Assembly: GCA_016870295.1 (NCBI GenBank)
Contig: VGBY01000023.1
Location: 1 to 11,470 of the forward strand
Length of the DNA: 11,470 nucleotides
Source: Actinomycetota bacterium
Lineage (GTDB): Bacteria > Actinomycetota > Acidimicrobiia > Acidimicrobiales > Ilumatobacteraceae
Direction: 5' to 3'
Each line of letters opens with the position of its first letter. Position 1 is the first letter of the stretch. A program made the position numbers and the translations under genes. Below, one piece after another: positions 5,844 to 11,470 of this stretch. The notes beneath the pieces are model-generated. The model saw nothing but the letters and a program-made list of their open reading frames with translations. It ran no database searches and was not told the origin of the DNA.

Positions 5844-6719
5844 GTGAACGCGCAACGCTACGACACGATCTCGTTTCTCTCCGACTACGGATTGCGCGAT
5901 GAGTTCGTCGGCATCGTGAAGGGCGTGATTGCCGACATCGCACCGCATGCACGGGTGATTGATCTGACCCATGAAGTACCCCCGTTCGATGTGCGGGCTG
6001 GTTCGCTCGCCTTGGCCCGCTGCATTTCTTACGTTCCCTCAGGCATCGTCTTGGCGGTCGTCGATCCGGGTGTCGGTACCGCACGGCGCGGTGTGGCGGT
6101 TTCGGTGGGTGAGGGGCGCGGCGTGCTCATCGGCCCCGACAACGGGCTGTTGTCGATGGGCACTGCGCTGGCGGGCGGGGCGGATGCTGCGGTGGTGCTC
6201 AACAATCCGCAGTATCACCTGGAAGCGCCGGGTGCCACGTTCGCCGGACGCGACATCTTCGCGCCGGCCGCTGCGCACCTTTGTAATGGTGTGCCACTTG
6301 CCGAGCTTGGCGAGGCAGTCGACCCCAACTTGTTGCTGCCCGGTGTGGTGCCGTTGTCGCGCACCGAAGGCGACGAGACGATCGCCGAAGTTACCTGGAT
6401 TGATCGCTACGGCAATTGTCAGTTGAATGTCGGGCCCGACGACGTGGCAGCGCTCGGCAATCGACTCAGCGTGGTGCTCACGTCGCCGACGGGTGAGCGC
6501 TCGACGCGGGCGGCCAATGTGGTGCGCAACTTCTCCGAGATCGGTGGCGGCATCGGACTCGTCGTCGACTCCTTCGGCATGCTCGCAGTTTGCGTCGATC
6601 GTGGTTCGGCTGCCGACGAGTTGTCGATCACCGTCGGCGACGCGGTGCGACTCGCCGCGCTGACTGATGCACCAGGCGTGACGACGAATGTTTCCTTGCG
6701 CCAGAATCCAGCTCACTAG
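5844..6719 (+). CDS. S-adenosyl-L-methionine hydrolase / SAM hydroxide adenosyltransferase (DUF62)
   Basis: A 291-residue cytosolic protein of the SAM_HAT family, which hydrolyses SAM to adenosine and methionine. The N-terminal domain has ISFLSDYGLRDEFVGIVKG (residues 9-27), DLTHEVPPFDV (40-50) and AVVDPGVGTARRG (71-83), with Asp74 and Arg81 at two of the three catalytic triad positions. IGPDNGLLS and TFAGRDIFAPAAAHL follow. In the family members I remember, the third triad residue is His in TFHGRD, but here that position is Ala134. His145 is the nearest histidine. The C-terminal beta domain has WIDRYGNCQLNV (about 184-195), typical of SAM_HAT_C. The GTG start at 5844 is set by the -10 box and the family N-terminus. 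Family assignment is firm; activity is uncertain because of the His position. Confidence 0.9.
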   Translation: MNAQRYDTISFLSDYGLRDEFVGIVKGVIADIAPHARVIDLTHEVPPFDVRAGSLALARCISYVPSGIVLAVVDPGVGTARRGVAVSVGEGRGVLIGPDNGLLSMGTALAGGADAAVVLNNPQYHLEAPGATFAGRDIFAPAAAHLCNGVPLAELGEAVDPNLLLPGVVPLSRTEGDETIAEVTWIDRYGNCQLNVGPDDVAALGNRLSVVLTSPTGERSTRAANVVRNFSEIGGGIGLVVDSFGMLAVCVDRGSAADELSITVGDAVRLAALTDAPGVTTNVSLRQNPAH

Positions 6720-6722
6720 GGT
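6717..6722 (+). promoter_or_regulatory. Candidate -10 box of the small membrane ORF, overlapping a stop codon
   Basis: TAGGGT fits TAnnnT, and its TAG is the stop codon of the DUF62 gene. It ends 7 nt before GTG 6730, the same spacing as at rex and proC, suggesting a leaderless message that could continue into the acyl-CoA ligase gene. Confidence 0.35.
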
Positions 6723-6729
6723 TGGTTTC

Positions 6730-6813
6730 GTGCGACCAGCCACCACTTTGGCGCTCGGGCTGTTGTTGCTGGCAATTTTCGCGGCGGGCCTCGTTTCCAT
6801 CTTGATGAGTTAG
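6730..6813 (+). CDS. Small single-span membrane peptide (27 residues)
   Basis: GTG 6730 to TAG 6811-6813 encodes 27 residues. A short basic start (Met-Arg-Pro) is followed by one hydrophobic helix, LALGLLLLAIFAAGLVSILM, reaching almost to the end. This is the layout of a bacterial single-pass small membrane protein. It fills most of the 120-bp gap between the DUF62 and acyl-CoA ligase genes. A TAnnnT box lies 7 nt upstream, the same arrangement as at other starts in this window. I do not recognise a family and cannot name a function. Short hydrophobic frames can arise by chance, so comparison with related genomes decides it. It may also act as a translated leader for the ligase gene downstream. 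Confidence 0.5.
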   Translation: MRPATTLALGLLLLAIFAAGLVSILMS

Positions 6814-6823
6814 CCACATGAGC

Positions 6824-6828
6824 AGGGG
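6824..6828 (+). promoter_or_regulatory. Purine-rich ribosome binding site of the acyl-CoA ligase
   Basis: AGGGG lies 11 nt before the GTG at 6840. It is the only Shine-Dalgarno-like element I find before a gene here, and it supports this start and translation from an internal site on a longer mRNA. Confidence 0.4.
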
Positions 6829-6839
6829 CAGTTGACGCA

Positions 6840-8336
6840 GTGAACTTGGCCGGCATTCTCGAGTCGCACCCTGCAACATCGACGGCGATCATCAGTCGTG
6901 GCGTTGCGTACTCGTATGGCGATGTGCGGGCGAACATCGCGGCAACGCGTGGTGCACTCGACGAACTCGGCATCGGCAAGGGTGATCGATTGGCGCTGCT
7001 GTGCGGCAATACGGTGGAGTTCGTCGTTACCTACTTTGCGTGCCTTGGTCGCGGCATCGTGTGTGTGCCGCTCAACCCGACTGCGCCAGCCCCAGAACTG
7101 CAACGCGAGTTGAGCGTTGTCGGCGCTCGCGCGGTGGTAGTCGCACCGTCCGCAGTCGGTGGGTGGTCGAACGTCGACCGCACGGCCCTGCCCAACCTCA
7201 CGCATGTGATCGCCACCACCGACTTGCCGGGTGCGCTGCGATTCAACGACATCATCGCGCACGCTCCGGCACCAATCGTGGAAGTCGAGCCGGAGCATTT
7301 GGCGATCATGTTGTTCACGAGTGGCACTGCAGGCTCGCCGAAGGCGGCAATGTTGTCGCACGCGAACCTGCTCAGCAACCTCGACCAACTGGCCCAGGTG
7401 CGCAAGATGGACGGCACCGACATCGTGTATGGCGTGCTGCCGCTCTTCCACATCTTCGGGCTCAACGTGGTGCTGGCGTATTCGCTGATGCGTGGTTCGG
7501 CGATCGTGCTGATCGAGCGGTTCGACCCGATGACCGCCGTTGAGACCATCCGTGACCGCAAGATCACGCTGATTCCGGGTGCGCCACCGTTGTGGATGGC
7601 GTTCGAGCAGATGCCCAACCTCCCCAAGGACACCTTTGCCAGCGTGCGCACCGCGCTGACGGGTGCGGCAAAAATGCCCGAGCACACCACGCGGTCGTTG
7701 CACGAGCGCTTCGGTCTGCTCGTCACCGAGGGATACGGGCTCACCGAGTGTTCACCCGTCGTGACCACCACGACCGATGTGGATCGCGATACGGCGCTCG
7801 CCAAGATTGGCTCGATTGGCCGAGTCCTGCCCGGGGTGGAAGTACGCGTCGTCGACGAGAAGGGTGACGACGTGCTGCGCGGCGATGCCGGCGAAATCTG
7901 GGTACGTGGGCCGAACGTGTTCCGCGGATACTTCGAGGACGCGCAGGCAACGTCGCGGGCGTTGACCGCCGACGGCTGGCTGCGCACCGGTGACGTCGCC
8001 GTGATCGACGACGATGGTTTCTTCTATCTCGTTGACCGCGCGAAAGATTTGATCATCGTGTCCGGCTTCAACGTGTACCCCGCCGAAGTGGAGGAGGCGA
8101 TTCTCGAACATCCCGCCGTCGCGCAGGCTGCGGTGGTGGGCGTCGAGCACCCGCACACGGGCGAGACGGTGCGCGCCAACGTGGTGTTGCGCGCCGGTCA
8201 ATCGCTCGACGAAGATGCACTCATCGACCACTGTCGGGCGCGACTGGCTCGCTACAAGTGCCCGACCAAGGTGCTGTTCGTTCAGCAACTGCCGACGGGT
8301 GGCACCGGCAAAGTGCTCCGCCGCGCGCTGCGCTAG
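6840..8336 (+). CDS. Fatty acyl-CoA / AMP-dependent ligase
   Basis: A 498-residue adenylate-forming enzyme that activates a carboxylic acid with ATP and joins it to CoA. Motifs in order: the phosphate-binding loop FTSGTAGSPKAAMLSH (159-174), PLFHIFGLN (201-209), EGYGLTECSPVV (297-308), LRTGDVA with the ATP-ribose Asp385, VDRAKDLIIVSGFNVYPAEVEEAI (398-421, the hinge and A8 region), and TGGTGKVLRRAL with catalytic Lys491. It is complete and of normal length. The overall pattern fits long-chain or medium-chain acyl-CoA synthetases, but the acid cannot be fixed from sequence. No beta-oxidation or lipid synthesis gene is adjacent. The GTG start at 6840 is supported by AGGGG upstream. It converges on the membrane protein gene with 36 nt between the stops. 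Confidence 0.93.
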   Translation: MNLAGILESHPATSTAIISRGVAYSYGDVRANIAATRGALDELGIGKGDRLALLCGNTVEFVVTYFACLGRGIVCVPLNPTAPAPELQRELSVVGARAVVVAPSAVGGWSNVDRTALPNLTHVIATTDLPGALRFNDIIAHAPAPIVEVEPEHLAIMLFTSGTAGSPKAAMLSHANLLSNLDQLAQVRKMDGTDIVYGVLPLFHIFGLNVVLAYSLMRGSAIVLIERFDPMTAVETIRDRKITLIPGAPPLWMAFEQMPNLPKDTFASVRTALTGAAKMPEHTTRSLHERFGLLVTEGYGLTECSPVVTTTTDVDRDTALAKIGSIGRVLPGVEVRVVDEKGDDVLRGDAGEIWVRGPNVFRGYFEDAQATSRALTADGWLRTGDVAVIDDDGFFYLVDRAKDLIIVSGFNVYPAEVEEAILEHPAVAQAAVVGVEHPHTGETVRANVVLRAGQSLDEDALIDHCRARLARYKCPTKVLFVQQLPTGGTGKVLRRALR

Positions 8337-8372
8337 TTCACTGTGCGGGTTGACTGCTTGGGCTAACTGCGC

Positions 8373-9092
8373 TCAGTCGCTGGTGCGCACACTCGGCACC
8401 ATGAAGCCAACGAAGAGAATCACCACACCCACCGACAACGTGACCGTGAAGGCCTGTTCTTCGCCGAGCCGCCCCGCGAGTGAACCACTCGCCGACAAGA
8501 CAAGTGTGCCGATTGCGATCAATACGTTGCTGACAACGAGTCGTGGTGTGGTCACGAGATTGCGGCGTTGCACCCTGGCCAGTGCTGGTGAGCGCCGTGA
8601 GGCAAGCCGCACGATCGACCACACGGCACCGGCAATGATGATGAGCGCGGGCAATCCCGATCCGACTGCGGCGAGCGTGCGTGGCAGCACACCGAAGTGA
8701 TCGCGTGCCTGGGGAAACTCCGTCGCAATGAAATCTTTCTTGGTCGGGGCGACGGCCATGACCCCGATGGCGAATGCACTCAGCAGCGCAATGACGCGTC
8801 CGATCATGATGGCAGCACGGTCACCAGCGAGCAACGCAATCGAGCCGAGCGCGAGCCACGACACGTTGAGCACGGCCCCCGCCGTGAAGAACACGCGGAA
8901 GACGCCATCCGACCATCCCGTTGATGTCGCCCACCACAATGAGAACGAACCGACGGCAAACAACACCATTGCAATCGTCCACGCACCGTGATGTACCTGA
9001 CGGCGGCGATGCCAGCGGTCGGCGGTGACCAACGCAAATCCCGACGCCACCAGGCTGGCGAATGCGGCAAGGGCAACCGTGCGGGTGTCCAC
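8373..9092 (-). CDS. Conserved-type membrane protein with about seven transmembrane segments, function unknown
   Basis: A 239-residue integral membrane protein with about seven hydrophobic segments. The first is near residues 5-24, then TIAMVLFAVGSFSLWWAT (about 39-56), then further spans to a last one near residue 225. An extramembrane stretch after the fourth span (TKKDFIATEFPQARDHFGVLP) and a basic loop near 165-180 (ASRRSPALARVQRRN) separate the later helices. There is no signal peptide beyond the first span and no catalytic motif. I do not recognise the family. The start is GTG 9092, preceded by a TAGTCT -10 box 8 nt away. It is divergent from rex across 91 bp, so the two may share regulation. 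Function unknown. Confidence 0.8.
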   Translation of the reverse strand: MDTRTVALAAFASLVASGFALVTADRWHRRRQVHHGAWTIAMVLFAVGSFSLWWATSTGWSDGVFRVFFTAGAVLNVSWLALGSIALLAGDRAAIMIGRVIALLSAFAIGVMAVAPTKKDFIATEFPQARDHFGVLPRTLAAVGSGLPALIIIAGAVWSIVRLASRRSPALARVQRRNLVTTPRLVVSNVLIAIGTLVLSASGSLAGRLGEEQAFTVTLSVGVVILFVGFMVPSVRTSD

Positions 9093-9100
9093 GCGGGCTC

Positions 9101-9106
9101 AGACTA
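9101..9106 (-). promoter_or_regulatory. Candidate -10 box of the membrane protein gene
   Basis: On the minus strand this is TAGTCT, fitting TAnnnT, ending 8 nt before the GTG at 9092. It predicts a leaderless message. No clear -35. Confidence 0.4.
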
Positions 9107-9117
9107 GGAAGCGTCCC

Positions 9118-9131
9118 GTGTCATGCGACAC
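9118..9131. promoter_or_regulatory. Inverted repeat in the rex divergent spacer, possible degenerate Rex operator
   Basis: GTGTC-ATGC-GACAC is a 5-bp inverted repeat with a 4-nt centre. Its GTG and CAC are 8 nt apart, as in the Rex operator TTGTGAA-N4-TTCACAA, but the flanking and inner bases do not match that consensus. It lies upstream of both divergent -10 boxes, where an autoregulatory site could sit. Confidence 0.3.
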
Positions 9132-9170
9132 CTTGCCATGAAGGGCTCGTGAAAGTGTGCGCAAGCGCCG

Positions 9171-9176
9171 TACCCT
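9171..9176 (+). promoter_or_regulatory. Candidate -10 box of rex
   Basis: TACCCT fits TAnnnT and ends 7 nt before ATG 9184. GTGAAA at 9149-9154 is a possible -35 with a 16-nt spacer. This argues for the ATG at 9184 and against an upstream GTG at 9157. Confidence 0.45.
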
Positions 9177-9183
9177 GAAGCCC

Positions 9184-9873
9184 ATGACCTCCCCAGAGAA
9201 GAACGCTTCGCCACGGCGCCGTCGCATTCCGACCGCGGCCGTCAATCGTCTCCCGGTGTACCTACAAATCCTCACTGACCTGCAACTGCAGGAGACCACG
9301 CAGGTGTCGAGCGACCAGCTCGCTGCGCTGGCGAACGTGAATGCCGCCAAGGTGCGCAAAGACCTCTCGTACCTCGGCACCTACGGCACGCGCGGCGTCG
9401 GTTACGAAGTTGCGTTCCTCATCTATCAGATCAAGCGCGAACTGGGTCTACTCACCGAGTGGAAGACGATCGTGATCGGCGCCGGCAACCTCGGCGCGGC
9501 GATCACCGTGAACGGTGGGTTCGCCTCGCGAGGGTTCCCTGTCGTTGCCATCTTTGATGTCGACCCGCGCAAGATTGGTGCACGCGTCGGCGACCTCACC
9601 GTGCGCAACCTTGATGAGATGACCGACTTCGTCGGCAACAACGGCGTGCACATTGGCGTGCTTGCGGTGCCGTCGACCGCGGCGCAGTCGGTTGCCGACG
9701 ACTTGATCGCCGCCGGCATCGGCTCGCTGCTCAACTTCGCGCCAATCGTGTTGACCACCCCCAAGGGTGTGGCGGTGCGCAACGTTGACCTCGGAGTCGA
9801 ACTGCAGATTCTCGGCTATCACGAGCAGATGCGCGGGCAGTCGTCGTCGCAGCACAACCCCGTCTCGGTCTGA
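9184..9873 (+). CDS. rex: Redox-sensing transcriptional repressor Rex
   Basis: A 229-residue DNA-binding homodimer subunit that senses the NADH/NAD+ ratio and represses respiratory and fermentative genes when NAD+ is high. The N-terminal winged helix has IPTAAVNRLPVYLQIL (15-30), VSSDQLAALANVNAAKVRKDLSYLG (41-65) and the wing TYGTRGVGY (66-74). The C-terminal Rossmann domain has the dinucleotide motif VIGAGNLGAAI (97-107), Asp125 after the second strand (IFDVDPRK), LAVPSTAAQ and LNFAPIVL. The C-terminal domain-swap helix is present. ATG 9184 is chosen over GTG 9157 because the family N-terminus and the -10 box agree with it. In many actinobacteria rex is followed by hemA. Here a DegT-type aminotransferase follows instead, so rex stands alone. 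Confidence 0.95.
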   Translation: MTSPEKNASPRRRRIPTAAVNRLPVYLQILTDLQLQETTQVSSDQLAALANVNAAKVRKDLSYLGTYGTRGVGYEVAFLIYQIKRELGLLTEWKTIVIGAGNLGAAITVNGGFASRGFPVVAIFDVDPRKIGARVGDLTVRNLDEMTDFVGNNGVHIGVLAVPSTAAQSVADDLIAAGIGSLLNFAPIVLTTPKGVAVRNVDLGVELQILGYHEQMRGQSSSQHNPVSV

Positions 9874-9889
9874 ACCCGCACGGGAGTTA

Positions 9890-9909
9890 GCACGGTACGC
9901 ACGCCGTGC
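9890..9909 (+). promoter_or_regulatory. Inverted repeat between rex and the aminotransferase
   Basis: GCACGG (9890-9895) pairs with CCGTGC (9904-9909) across 8 nt. A third GCACGG copy lies at 9878-9883 in direct orientation. There is no U-tract, so this is more likely an operator or a pause hairpin than an intrinsic terminator. It lies about 8 nt before the -10 box at 9917. Confidence 0.3.
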
Positions 9910-9916
9910 ACATCAT

Positions 9917-9922
9917 TAGGCT
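9917..9922 (+). promoter_or_regulatory. Candidate -10 box of the aminotransferase operon
   Basis: TAGGCT fits TAnnnT and ends 9 nt before ATG 9932. No -35 was recognised. It is consistent with a separate promoter for the aminotransferase-oxidoreductase pair. Confidence 0.4.
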
Positions 9923-9931
9923 CGCTGGTTA

Positions 9932-11167
9932 ATGGCATTGCCGATTTCGCGAGGGCGAATCTCGCACACGGTGCGTAGTGAGGCTGGCTGGCTGATGCGG
10001 GCGCTGGTCGCGCCGTTAGAGAACGAAACGATCATTCGCCGTGCCGAGCAGAAGTTTGCCGCCCATATTGGGCGCACGGAGTGCATCACTTTTCCCTTTG
10101 CGCGAACCGCTATCTGGGCGACGATTCAGGAACTCAACCTCCCGCCCGGCAGCCGGGTCATCATGCCTCCCATCACCATCAAACCAATTCTTGATGTGAT
10201 CGTTCATCTCGGTCACGAGCCCGTCTTTGTTGACATTGACCCGACAACCGCCTGCTTTGATGAACGTGAACTCGCGGAAGTCGTCAAGACCAGGCCCGCG
10301 GTCGCCGTGCTCACCTATTTGTTCGGTCTCGTACCGAATGTCGATCGATTAGTACGAATACTCCGCGAGCACGATGTGTTCATCATTGAAGACTTCTCTC
10401 AGTGCCTGAACGGAGAGTTCAATGGGCGAAAGATCGGCACCTTCGGTGATGTTGCCGTGTACAGCGCTTCGTCAGTGAAGACCTTCGATACGTTTGGCGG
10501 AGGATACGCACTCGCGAATGACGCCAGACTGATTGCCGGATTACGTCGTCGGCAGAACGAGCTGCGTCGAGCACGTCGCACCGATCTACTAAAGAGCATC
10601 ACTCGCAACTTTGTACGAAATCTGGCGTCATCGAGGATGCTCTTCGCACTCGTCACGTATCCGACGCTCCGGATGGCGACAAAGTTTTCGAAGAAAGCGG
10701 TTGGACGGTTTACAGGTGCGCGCAGCACCGAGCCCTTGGCGAACCTGCCCGACGCATGGTTCCGTCGGTACACGTCGGTGCAGGCACAAGTCGCGCTCTC
10801 CGAGCTCCCGCGTGTGACGGCACGCGACGCGTTGCGGCGCTCAGCCATCGACCACGTCGTTGCCTCTTCTGGCGTTACCGACCGACCGTTCGGCGAGCCT
10901 GGTCAGCACCATGTGTATTGGCAGTTCATCGTGTATGTGCGCGACTTCCCGCGAGCCCGCGAAGCACTTGCTGCCCACGGCGTCGACTGCGCGACCACGA
11001 GTTTGGTCTTGCTGACTGATCTTCCCCGGTATCCCGGTCAGCGAGCAACGCCGTGGGCTCGACGTTTGTACGACCTCGGCGTCTATCTTCCTTGCTATCA
11101 CCAGCTTCGTAAATCGGAGTTGGAGAGAATGGCAGTCGCAATTCGAGAACTCGCGCCCTCGTCGTGA
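9932..11167 (+). CDS. DegT/DnrJ/EryC1/StrS-type PLP-dependent aminotransferase
   Basis: A 411-residue fold-type I PLP enzyme of the family that usually aminates keto-sugars for surface polysaccharides or glycosylated metabolites. Supporting motifs are GSRVIMPPITIKPILDVI (73-90), PVFVDIDPTTACFD (97-110), VFIIEDFSQCLNGEFNGRKIGTFGDVAVYS (149-178) with Asp154 at the PLP-nitrogen position, and SSVKTFDTFGGGYALA with Lys183 as the likely Schiff-base lysine. The segment differs from the common S-x-x-x-x-K-x-L form, so this is a divergent branch. A C-terminal small domain with HVYWQFIVYVRDFPRAREAL and LPCYHQL completes it. The gene uses more A/T-ending codons (TTA, GTA, ATA near 10347) than its neighbours. 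It overlaps the next gene by 4 bp. The exact substrate is unknown; a role in glycan synthesis is inferred. Confidence 0.85.
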   Translation: MALPISRGRISHTVRSEAGWLMRALVAPLENETIIRRAEQKFAAHIGRTECITFPFARTAIWATIQELNLPPGSRVIMPPITIKPILDVIVHLGHEPVFVDIDPTTACFDERELAEVVKTRPAVAVLTYLFGLVPNVDRLVRILREHDVFIIEDFSQCLNGEFNGRKIGTFGDVAVYSASSVKTFDTFGGGYALANDARLIAGLRRRQNELRRARRTDLLKSITRNFVRNLASSRMLFALVTYPTLRMATKFSKKAVGRFTGARSTEPLANLPDAWFRRYTSVQAQVALSELPRVTARDALRRSAIDHVVASSGVTDRPFGEPGQHHVYWQFIVYVRDFPRAREALAAHGVDCATTSLVLLTDLPRYPGQRATPWARRLYDLGVYLPCYHQLRKSELERMAVAIRELAPSS

Positions 11168-11470
11168 GGGTCATCGTCGTCGGCTCCGGCCTCGCGGCTG
11201 TCGGAGCGATTCGTGCATTACTGAAAGTCGGTCACCGGCCCGTGGTGTTCGACATCGGCGTGCAGCTTCCCGTGCAACTCGCGGAGCACCGGACGCGGAT
11301 GGCTAAGCGACCACCAGCAGAGTGGACCAGCGCCGAGTGGGAACAACTCGGAAAGAACGAGGGTGTTCCCGGTCGAGTCGTGCCGCGCAAGTTGGTCTTT
11401 GGCTCCGACTACTTCTATTCGACGGAGCAGGCAGACATAACGAAGATGGACGAATACTTTGCTGGCACTC
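11164..11470 (+). CDS. FAD-dependent oxidoreductase, N-terminal part (3' truncated by window)
   Basis: GTG 11164 overlaps the aminotransferase stop as GTGA, giving a 4-bp translational coupling site. The frame is open to the window end (102 codons). The product begins VRVIVVGSGLAAVGAIRALL, a dinucleotide-binding beta-alpha-beta fold (G-x-G-x-x-A), followed by GHRPVVFDIG, where the acidic residue after the second strand would bind the FAD ribose. Later text, PRKLVFGSDYFYS, suggests a flavoprotein in the GMC or related class, but too little is visible to be sure. Partnership with a DegT-type aminotransferase suggests a joint role in making or modifying an amino-sugar or related metabolite. Confidence 0.7.
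   Translation, partial: MRVIVVGSGLAAVGAIRALLKVGHRPVVFDIGVQLPVQLAEHRTRMAKRPPAEWTSAEWEQLGKNEGVPGRVVPRKLVFGSDYFYSTEQADITKMDEYFAGT

Noticed and set aside
7031..7987. 318-codon minus-strand frame opposite the acyl-CoA ligase (and similar frames at 6039-6800 and 6810-7703)
   Set aside because: All adenylation motifs are on the plus strand. The antisense frames are low-complexity in Ser, Arg and Thr with no recognisable domain.
9157..9183. GTG 9157 as the rex start
   Set aside because: The putative -10 box at 9171 lies inside the extension, and the Rex family N-terminus fits ATG 9184.
1..11470. tRNA genes, CRISPR array, insertion sequence or integrase
   Set aside because: No cloverleaf with a T-loop, no regularly spaced repeats, and no transposase or recombinase motif were seen on either strand.

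Overview
The window is GC-rich actinobacterial chromosome. The main pointers are a mycothiol glycosyltransferase (MshA), a Rex redox repressor, an Rv0474-type XRE regulator and an RsiG-like c-di-GMP-binding domain. Starts follow an actinobacterial pattern too: TAnnnT -10 boxes sit 6-9 nt upstream of ATG/GTG codons and Shine-Dalgarno sequences are almost absent. A member of the class Acidimicrobiia is my best guess, but that is inference. I see no tRNA, rRNA, insertion sequence, CRISPR array or integration site.

Layout. Bases 1-78 hold the 3' end of an unidentified plus-strand gene. It overlaps convergently with a minus-strand pair: a histidine phosphatase (1258-1881) followed by an MFS transporter (56-1246). 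Divergent from the phosphatase is a two-gene operon: a MoaD-like/RsiG-like fusion (1924-2649) and an XRE regulator (2653-3003). Next come mshA (3057-4283), a YbjN-domain gene (4291-4758) and proC (4769-5566). In Mycobacterium tuberculosis an Rv0474-type regulator, mshA, a YbjN gene, gpm1 and proC also lie close together, so this half looks like ancestral core synteny.

The 277-bp gap 5567-5843 is not empty. It carries a promoter-like element, two compact hairpins capped by CUUG and GCAA tetraloops, and a strong intrinsic terminator. Together these outline an independent small RNA of about 100 nt. Then follow a DUF62 S-adenosylmethionine hydrolase (5844-6719), a 27-residue single-span membrane peptide (6730-6813) and an acyl-CoA ligase (6840-8336). 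A convergent seven-span membrane protein (8373-9092, minus) is divergent from rex (9184-9873). From 9932 a DegT-type PLP aminotransferase overlaps by 4 bp with a truncated FAD-dependent oxidoreductase. This pair uses more A/T-ending codons and may open a glycan or natural-product locus beyond the window.

The most unusual item is the 241-residue fusion at 1924-2649. Its N-terminal ubiquitin-like MoaD domain ends in the canonical Pro-Pro-Val-Ser-Gly-Gly, but that tail is internal. It is followed in the same frame by a domain carrying E-x3-S-x2-R-x3-Q-x3-D, the c-di-GMP-binding signature of the anti-sigma factor RsiG. The candidate small RNA and the cluster-wide leaderless start pattern come next in interest.
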